Source of the DNA: Lithospermum erythrorhizon
Taxonomy: Eukaryota > Streptophyta > Magnoliopsida > Boraginales > Boraginaceae
Assembly (NCBI GenBank): GCA_019722365.1
Contig: JADFUC010001738.1
Span: forward strand, 29,212 to 93,211
DNA: 64,000 nt
Direction: 5' to 3'
Shown one piece after another: positions 57,131 to 64,000 of the stretch. Numbering within the stretch: position 1 is the stretch's first letter; each line of letters opens with the position of its first letter. A model generated the notes under the pieces. The model was given only the letters and a program-made list of their open reading frames with translations, had not been told where the DNA came from and made no database searches. The translations under genes were made by a program, and so were the position numbers.

Positions 57131-57388
57131 GTTAGCGCCCCGATGGATAAGAACTGCTCTATCTATATCTTCATTGCCCATGATCCTTGTGATCTTGGCA
57201 AACTTTGCTCATATCCCTCTTATTTTGTAGGGTCTTCTACCCGATGTGGCCGTGGTAACAACCGTCATCACCATCTGCAGGAATACGTTCAGTGAAGTTT
57301 TTAGAGGTTTCGGTATTCGATATTCTCTCGCCGTCTCCTTCCTCTTTTGTGGATCCACTTGGGCGGCGAAAAGGTACTACCCTTAGTT

Positions 57389-59805
57389 GTCGGAAATAAA
57401 GCATTCTGGTAGGCAGTTAAATTATATTATATATGTCGTTTGGTGGTGGGACTCGGAGATAATTATAAGCTACTTTCGGAATAAAATCGATATCTAGGCC
57501 CAGTATTAAATGAGTAGTAATTTATGTCACGGATAATATTATATTTGGATTCGTTTTCATTAAAAATTTAAGCACGAAGGTGGATAAATAACTTTTTAGC
57601 CTACAAGCTTTACATCATCTAAATATCACCATGACCCAGCTATCTTGTGCCGTCAAAAACTGCATAAACCCCGCTTCCCCTCGAGCTTTTGCGAACCCCC
57701 ATCTCCCCACTTGGTTTTTTTCATTTTCTTGGGTGGAATCTTGTTAGAAATTAGCTCCATAATCTTGTTCCTCATCTCTTGATTATCAAAGGTATGTTTT
57801 AAGCATCAAATCTAGAAATTTGGTAATCTTGACTATGGTTAGAAAGTTTGACTTTTGAGTTGACTTTGAGTTTGAGACTTTTGAGATTATGTTGATATGA
57901 GTTGGTAAAGTAAGTAGTATTTGGGTTTTTGGAGTTAAGGTTGTTAATAATGGGTAGATTAGTTGGGAAATTGATTATTAGATTGATTAGAATTTGTTTA
58001 AAGTGTTAAGGTTGGGATGAGGGGGAGGGCCGATTATATGGAGGGTTGGGATGGTTGGAATTTTGTTGTTTTATTAGTCGTTTAAACGCGCGTAGTAATC
58101 TTTTCCACCTAGAGTTGTTAAGTTGATAACTTAAATGTTGTTAAAAGTGGATAGTTAAAAACTAAAATGTGTTAAGGGTTAAGTTGAGTAGTTGATGACC
58201 TAAACCTCTAAAATGGAATTGTTAAGTGAATACTAAAATGGGGTTACGATTGTAGTAAGTAGTAATTGTATTTTTGCGGATGTTTATGATTAGGCGTGGG
58301 CGTGGGAAGCGGTACTTGGATTAGGCCCAGGCGTTTATTATTGCTAGTGAGTGAGTATTTAACTTCCTTGGTGTGATAATTTACTTTCTCGTGAATGTGT
58401 TGAATTGATGATAATTGTGAGCATGTTTATCCTATATATGTTGTGTTGATTGTTTGTGTATGATTAGTTGGTTGGTAGTTGTGTTAGTGTGGTGTTTTGT
58501 GGGATGTATAATGCGTTTCGAGTTAGATTAGTCGAGTTAGGATGAGTTGATTTTAGAGATTGTTTTTGATCATTTTGGGGTTAGAATGTTTTTGTTAGTT
58601 GGATTGATATTGGATGAGTTGTTTTAGGTTGTTGGCGTATGTTGGGTTGTATTATCCGATGGTAAGCATGCCTTCGGTATGAGTGTGATGTCTTTGTCGT
58701 GCCGTTCTGAGTGTGTTGTTATAGGTTGTTTAGTGTGTGGTTGTTGGCGTATGTTGAGTTGTATTATCCGGTATTTGCCTTGTACTTCGGTATGAGTGTG
58801 ATGTATTTTGCCTCGTACCTCGTCTGAAGTGTGATGTTAGCTTATGTCGGCCGGGCATAAGTTTCTCGCCTAACGAGGTTGAGGTTGATTACAGGCGCCT
58901 TAGTTGTTGAAATCCGGGTTTATGTCGAGTTGAGTTGCGTTGATTGAGTTGAGTTGAGTTGAGTTGCGTTGATTGAGTTGAGTTGAGTTGAGTTGCGTTG
59001 ATTGAGTTGAATTGAGTTGAGTTGAATTATGTTGAGCTGTTTGAGTTGTTTAGTTGTGGTGTTGAGAGGTACTAGTGTTGTGGTAGAGTTGTGGACTTAT
59101 TTGGGACATGGTTGTCATTATTTTCTTTGAGATGGATGATTAAGTTGGCTGTTCCTTACTAGTATGTGCATGTTTAGTTGATGGGCCTATGAAATCATGA
59201 TAATTGTAATGTTGATATTGGTATATTTTTATGATATAATGATGTGAAGATTGAGTAGTGATACTGCGATAGCTATCTATTTTATGTTAAATTAGTTATT
59301 CTTATTGTACTTTCTGCAGCGTGGGTGTGAGTTAATTTCCTCTTGAGATAAGTACTTTCATTGAGCTTTGCGGTACTTACGCCCTATTCGCTATGGGCGA
59401 CATTTATTTGTGCAGTTGACAAGTGGTGCATCGAATTTCCTAGTCGTTAGACGATCGGAATGAGTGCTTAGGTGAGAAGGCAGATTGGTAGTAGATCCTC
59501 ACGGTCACGCTTGTTGTTTTGGTTGTAGTTTGATGTCTATATATTGTTATTTTGGGATTCAGTTGTATATTGTTTGACATTTTGTACTTTGACAATTGTG
59601 GTATATGTAATTGGTTTTGTGTGGTTAGGAAATACCACGATGGATTATTTTTCTTAAAAGCGGTTCTTCGGATGTATTTATTTTATTTTTATTTAGGACA
59701 TGTGAGTCTTTCAAATTGAGTAAATCCAGTGGTTTGGTGACTACGGTGTCGGAAGGATTTGGGCCGGTCCCGCCTCGGGCGGTCTGCAGGAAGTAGGTCG
59801 TTACA
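57389..59805 (+). repeat. 5' LTR of G2
   Basis: The right end GGTCGTTACA at 59805 is clear and is followed by the PBS. The left end (TGTCGGAAATAAAGCATTC) is placed by similarity to the start of the 51517 LTR (GTATGGCATTCTTGTAATATTAT). It shares the CTTGATTATCAAAG|GTATG donor-like segment (57780-57799) and the GCATAAGTTTCTC..C..CGAGGTTGAGGTT block with the 51517 LTR (52780 and 58857). Confidence 0.75.
58932..59018 (+). repeat. 29-bp GAGTTGCGTTGATT tandem repeat in G2 LTR
   Basis: Three exact 29-bp steps (58932, 58961, 58990) of GAGTTGCGTTGATTGAGTTG plus a GAGTT filler. The period is the same 29 bp as the unrelated-sequence array in the G5 LTR. Confidence 0.9.
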
Positions 59806-59828
59806 ATTTTAATTATCGAGCTAAGTTT
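59806..59828 (+). other. Degraded primer binding site of G2
   Basis: ATTTTAATTATCGAGCTAAG follows the LTR. It resembles TTTGGTATCAGAGCTAAG with changes in the GG and an A lost, so an ancestral initiator-Met PBS is likely. Confidence 0.55.
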
Positions 59829-59939
59829 CATTTCTTGGTGTCTATTGTGGTTATGGGCTGGAGTACAATTAGGGGTTATTGATATTTGGTTTTCTTCCGT
59901 ATTGATCTTTTTACTGTTTTCCTTAGGCGTGAGGGAATT

Positions 59940-61150
59940 AAGTGACTGGTGCCTTGAGTGCTTGGGGGTACCGAGGTGCTCGAGGTAGAGGAAGCAGAGG
60001 TGAGTCGACATGTTTGGTAGAGGTGTGGGGGATGAGCCGGTGTGGCCGCAGCAGGTTACGGGTACATTAAGTAATCACAGTCGATCACATTTCTTATGGA
60101 TGAGGAAGAGGTTGGAGAGGATCCTATCTCGGGCGCGGTAGCGGCCTTGAGGTTAAGGGTTCTGTGCAAACTCTTTGATCGTTTTTCTAAGGAGATCCAC
60201 GAAATTCTTTGGAGTTGGTACCCCGATTGAGGCGATTGAGTTCATTAGAGATATGAAGACTATATTTGAGCCGATGGTCATGGGAAACCTAAGAGAATTA
60301 GTTCACCACTTATAGACTTCATGAGGAGGTGCCGTGGCGGGTAGGGTAACTTACATCTTTGACTACTAGATGTGAATCTTGTGTCTTTGAATCTTTTTAA
60401 ACTATTAAAGGCTTGTGCCAATGCCCATATTTTTGCTATGGAGAGAGACTTGATCTGTTATTTCCGGGAGGTAGAATCGAGTTGGTAGTATGAGGCGGTT
60501 GAGTGATTTGTATATAAAACTTCGAGAGGTGCATCGACAAGCGAAAAAGATTGAAAATTTAAGTGATGGTTGACTTAGGAGATCCGCACTTATTTATCAT
60601 TGATGACCTTTGCTAGTTTTCATGAGTTGAGGAATGCTGCATTGAAGGTCGAGATGGAGTTAGCTGAGCCTGAAGCCAGCGGGGCGAAGAGGGGACGACA
60701 GGAGTCGGTTGGTACTAGTGGACCTTCTAGTTGGAGATCTCAGAGGAGGATGGTCCAGCAGACTCGTCCGAGATAAAGGGTAATTTGGTCATGGGATTCG
60801 CCCGAGTTATTACTGGCTTCTACACACCGCGTTGGCTGCAAGATCTGGTGGATTTAGGGAATTATCACGAGTTCGAGTGATCTCGAATGTTCAGGTTGTG
60901 ATCGGTGGTCATGGAATATAGTTCGAGAGAGAGGATCTGTTTAGTTGTCGGTAAACTGGGACATCTTGCGTGATTTGTCTAAACCCCGTCCCCGAGGGTG
61001 GTCACTAGTACTTCTCGATGCAGTTCGCGGCGGAATGCTCAGAGGTAGAGGTGGGCCGTTTTGGGCTAGTGGAGGTTAGGGTCGCGGAATAGGAAGTGTA
61101 GGGGCGTGGCAGGTAGCAGCCAAAGTGGTGTTGTTAGGCGCCCGGACTCT
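59940..61150 (+). pseudogene. G2 gag remnant with zinc knuckle
   Basis: It begins near an RGARGRGSRGES-like Arg/Gly-rich N-terminus (about 59970-60010). Around 60225-60300, EFIRDMKTIFEP recalls the gag core W...ME.IF. CC.GKLGHLA at about 60945-60985 resembles the CCHC knuckle, followed by an RGRGG linker (about 61040-61110). Many stops occur. Confidence 0.68.
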
Positions 61151-61169
61151 GTGAATCCTTCGGCAAGAA

Positions 61170-61670
61170 GTGGGGATGCTCCTAGAGTCGTGACAGGTAC
61201 CTTGTTATTATGTGATTCTGAGGCTAGGGTACTTTTGGTGCAGGAGCTACTGTGTTTATTTCCAGAGTTTTGGTGATCTTTACGCTTTTATGTAAGATGT
61301 CTTTACTTGTTCGGCTTATTATCATGACACGATGGGAGGTGCATTTGAGGTTAGATACGTATATAGGGTGCCCCTTAAGTGTGAATTATTAGTTGCTAGT
61401 TGTGGACCTACTTCGTTTGAGTTAGTAGAGCTACGATCTTTATCTTTGGTATGTTGGTTGGGGAGACATCGCGCCAAGATTGGTACCCTTCATAAGGAGA
61501 TCATCTTTCGCGAGTCCGATTTGATTTTATTTTGGGAGTTAGGAAGATCCTACCGTGAGTTTCATTTTACGCGAGGCCGGAAGTTGATGAAGAAAGGTTG
61601 TGTTAGGTTTTGGATATGTGGTCAGCGGAGAGAGAGTAGAAGTCGATTGGAGGATGTTCGTGTTGTCAAG
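61170..61670 (+). pseudogene. G2 protease remnant
   Basis: GTLLLCDSEARVLL.. (about 61197-61240) followed by a GAGATVF trace corresponds to GTF.L....A.VLFD.GAT.SFIS of gypsy proteases. The later run PLKCELLV and WLGRHRAKIG (about 61455-61485), then EIIFRESD, is the conserved end (GMDWLG.H.A.IDC..K.I.F). The 113-codon frame 61332-61673 covers this end. Confidence 0.75.
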
Positions 61671-62660
61671 TAGGTATGTTGATGTTTTCCGGATCTGCCG
61701 GGAGTTACACCACAGCGAGGGAAAGGAGTTTCGGTGTGAGGTAGTTCCGGGTGCAGCGCCCCGATTTACATTGCGCCGTATAGAATGGAACCGGCGAGTT
61801 GAGGAAAGTAGAAGACTCGATTAATGGAGCTTTACGCGCTTGATAAGGGGTTCATCCCAGTTGATGTTCCAGATACTTTGATCTTGTTTGTGAAAAAGAA
61901 GAAGGATGGTCACGTTGAGGGTTGTATAGACTCTGAGAATGACTAAATAAGGTGACTATAAAGGCAGATTATCCAACTAGAGGATAGATGATCTATTGGC
62001 CGGTTGAGGGATGCGAAGGTGTTTCAGGAATTGTTTGAGAATCCGGTTATCTGCAGGTTGAGGATTAGGAGGTGACATTCGAAATCGACATTTCGATCCG
62101 GTATGGGCATTATGAGTTTATGATGATGCACGTTTAGGTTGACTAATGCGCAGCGGCGTTAAATGGATTTGATGAATCGGGTGTTAGGTAATATACGGAT
62201 AAGTTCATGATTGTGTTCGTGATGACATTACGATCTACTCGGTGGCGGGGAGGAGCACGAGAGCGACTGCGGGTGGTGTTAGAGGTATTGAGGCAGCGTG
62301 TTATGCCTTGAGTTCACCCAGTGTGAATTAGTTGCGAAAGGTGCAGTTCTTGAGCGTATTGTATTAGATGAAGGTATTTGTGTGGATCCCGAGGTGGTGT
62401 GAATAATTAAGGGCGACCGAGGTGTGTGAAGTGAGTAGTTTCTTGGGTTTGAGCACTTTGGGTATTACGGGGAGGTTTATCAGGGACTTCTCGTTAATTG
62501 CGACTCCGATGACCAGGTTGACCAGGAAAGGTGTTCCTTTTATTTGGGATGAGGATAGTGGTGTTCAAAGAGTTGACAAAGCTGGCTAACTTTGCACGGT
62601 TTTGGCCTTATCCGGGTCTCCGGGGGTTACGTGATATCGTGTCACGTCGCGCCGAGGGTT
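61671..62660 (+). pseudogene. G2 reverse transcriptase remnant
   Basis: Motifs in order: YVDVF and EFRCEVVPGAAP (about 61674-61755), KGFIPVDVP and LFVKKKKDGHVEGCIDS (about 61847-61940), RLRDAKVFQELF (about 62003-62040), RSGMGIMSL (for R.RYGHYEF, about 62096-62125), MDLMNRVLG (about 62165-62190), then GGEEHESDC and EVSSFLGL near 62430. The FIDDILIYS site near 62215-62240 is shifted but traceable. Frames change at least six times. Confidence 0.82.
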
Positions 62661-62960
62661 GGGTTGTGTGGTGATGCAGAATGGGAGAGTGATTGCTTAT
62701 CTTACCGGCGGTGAAGAACCATAAGAGAATTACCCGACCCACGATCTTGAGTTAGCAGCGGTTGTCTTTGCGCTGAAGTTGTGGAGGCATTATTTGTATG
62801 GGGTTAGATGCGGATTTTCACTTGATCACAAAGTTTGAAATGCACTCCCAGAAGCAAAGACATGAATTTGAGGCAGAGGAGATGGATGGAGTTTATCTGT
62901 GACTATTGAGTATCACCCGGGGAAGGCGAATGTTGTAGCAGATGCTTTGAGTAGGAAGGG
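62660..62960 (+). pseudogene. G2 RNase H remnant
   Basis: VVMQNGRVIAY (about 62668-62700), [13 protein letters not shown] (for [15 protein letters not shown], about 62715-62755), [15 protein letters not shown] (about 62760-62805) and the end YHPGKANVVADALSRK (62911-62958). The last motif is intact and in frame with the following ORF. Confidence 0.85.
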
Positions 62961-63318
62961 GAAGGCTAAAGAACCAAAGGTAGAGATGAAGCAACTTGGA
63001 GTTGATCTTGAGGTTGGTAGCAGTGGTGAGTTGTTGGCTCATGTGAAAGTTCGACCTGTACTCTTTGATCGAATCTTGGAGCTTCAACAAAGAGATGAGA
63101 AATTACAGAATATCATTAAAGAGGTGCAGAGTGGAGGTAGATCGGATTTCGTGGTTGATGATAGTGGTGCTTTGAGGATGAATGGTAGGTTGTTCGTGCC
63201 GTATTCTGAGGAGTTGAAGAAGGAGATTCTTGATGAGGCTCATAATGCTCCTTATAGCATGCATCCAGGTAGCACGAAGATGTATCGGGACTTGAGGTTG
63301 GTTTGTGTGCTGGAATGA
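62899..63318 (+). pseudogene. G2 RNase H end to integrase N-terminus, longest intact pol piece
   Basis: The 139-codon frame starts MTIEYHPGKANVVADALSRK, spans the RNase H-integrase linker (ELQQRDEKLQNIIKEV) and enters the HHCC region with HNAPYSMHPGSTKMYRDL. Two histidines of the HHCC finger are present. The two cysteines (CLVCQ-like, read VWFVGK) follow after a frameshift near 63320-63360. All residues fit chromovirus pol. It is an internal piece, so the Met is not a true start. Confidence 0.85.
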
Positions 63319-63329
63319 AGAGATTGTAG

Positions 63330-64000
63330 AGGTTTGTGAGGTGTTTGGTTTGTTGGCAAGTAAGATTGACCATGACACCACCGCAAATTTGTTCTTGACC
63401 ACTTCCGATTCCTGAATGGACGTGGGAGAATATCACCATGGATTTCTTATTCGGACTTCCTAGATCGTCGAGGCGGAACGATGGGATTTGGGTGATCGTG
63501 GACAGATTGTCGAAGTCTGCTCACTTCCTACCGATTAAATCGACTGATGGACTGAGACTAGTGAATTTATGTTGATCGGTGTGGTGCGTGGGGTTCGGTG
63601 TCGATTATCTCGGCGGTGATGCGAGGTTTACTTGAGTTTTTGGAGGGTTTTCGAGGCGTTGGGGACGAGTTGGTTTTAATTACCTCTTTCCATCCCAGAG
63701 CCAGATGGGCAATGGGGCGATCCGGACTTTGGAGAATATGCTTGACGTGTCGTTACGAGTTTTACCGGAGAATTGGGATTAGTTGCCAAAGATAGGTTCG
63801 CGTATAATAATAGTTTTCACTCTGGTCAGGGTGGCACCATTTGAGCGTTATATGGGTGAAAGTGTCGAACTCTAGTTGTTGGTGAAGTGGGAGAGAGGAG
63901 GTTTATGGCTCGAGTTAAGATGAAGGTCGGTGGAAAGATCAAAGTTCATGCAACTGACACACCTAAAAAACGGCGCGGGGCAGAGGCAGAAGAAATAGCT
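63330..64000 (+). pseudogene. G2 integrase core remnant, truncated by window
   Basis: Motifs: GRGRISPWISYSDF near 63420-63460 (WEN.TMDF.), WVIVDRLSKSAHFLPIKST (63489-63545) with the first catalytic Asp, DARFT near 63620 with the second, TLENMLDVSLRVLPENWD (about 63730-63780) and APFERYMG (about 63835-63860, for MAP.E.LYGR). Stops separate the blocks. The C-terminal domain lies beyond 64000. Confidence 0.82.

Larger units (their letters stand above)
53656..57388 (-). mobile_element. Tat-lineage Ty3/gypsy fragment
   Basis: Minus strand from right to left: protease, RT, RNase H, integrase. Diagnostic residues are PHDNPLVI with VDTGSS in the protease, FVDDML in RT and KAQALADFMVE in RNase H, all typical of the Athila/Tat group rather than chromoviruses. 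Gag is cut off on the right by the G2 LTR, and the 3' side is split by the lone LTR at 51517-53655. The fragment is GC-richer than its neighbours. No LTR of its own is visible. Confidence 0.85.
57389..64000 (+). mobile_element. Ty3/gypsy LTR retrotransposon G2, right end outside window
   Basis: Plus strand: 5' LTR, degraded PBS, gag, protease, RT, RNase H, integrase, in chromovirus order. It interrupts the Tat fragment at its left. It contains the best preserved pol segment in the window (62899-63318). The rest has many stops and frameshifts. The 3' LTR lies beyond 64000. Confidence 0.87.

Noticed and set aside
54026..57230. Plus-strand frames at 54026-57230 (for example 55633-55902, 56874-57230) as genes
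   Set aside because: They are antisense shadows of the Tat protease, RT and integrase, which are clearly recognisable on the minus strand.
1..64000. tRNA, rRNA or snRNA genes
   Set aside because: I saw no cloverleaf B-box/A-box pairs or ribosomal motifs. The only tRNA-related words are retrotransposon primer binding sites.

Overview
The window looks like plant nuclear heterochromatin built almost entirely of decayed, nested transposable elements. It holds Ty3/gypsy elements with very long LTRs, Ty1/copia elements, CACTA-type DNA transposon ends, (TA)n microsatellites, AT-rich intergenic DNA, and no recognisable host gene. I read both strands for motifs by eye. No reading frame longer than 187 codons survives, and every transposon protein is broken by frameshifts and stops, so most coding features are given as pseudogenes with approximate limits. 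The species cannot be named from this sequence.

Layout. (1) 1-8291: gypsy element G1 on the minus strand, with LTRs of about 2.5 kb and gag-PR-RT-RNaseH-IN remnants. (2) 8292-9673: AT-rich spacer with a decayed LTR head and one small unassigned ORF. (3) 9674-31638: a region with CACTA-like termini at both ends. Inside it lie a gypsy-type element with 3 kb LTRs and no recognisable genes (LARD, 11367-19791), a copia element C1 (5' LTR remnant 19792-20068, 3' LTR 30633-31420), a short copia element C2 (24183-26779), and a gypsy solo LTR (27249-29308) with a perfect 5-bp target duplication. (4) 31898-34731: short copia element C3. (5) 34732-38559: unclassified sequence. (6) 38560-47919: gypsy element G3 on the minus strand, with an internal 0.39-kb tandem duplication. 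(7) 47984-50749: a lone gypsy LTR (G5) with two tandem arrays. (8) 50750-57388: a Tat-lineage gypsy fragment on the minus strand, split by another lone LTR (51517-53655). (9) 57389-64000: gypsy element G2 on the plus strand, running off the window.

Shared features. The long gypsy LTRs have inverted-repeat ends (TGTAATAACC...GGTTATTACA or close variants). They use PBSs resembling initiator tRNA-Met, carry purine-rich tracts next to the 3' LTR, and contain splice-donor-like sites at equivalent positions. Downstream of these sites lie tandem arrays. In the minus-strand family, the arrays consist of a palindrome (CTTATAC...GTATAAG) repeated 4 to 8 times. C2 and C3 keep only gag and protease traces between LTRs, so they probably depended on other copia elements. 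The palindromic LTR arrays, the conserved donor sites and the gene-less LARD are the most interesting signals. I see no sign of a novel host-encoded system.
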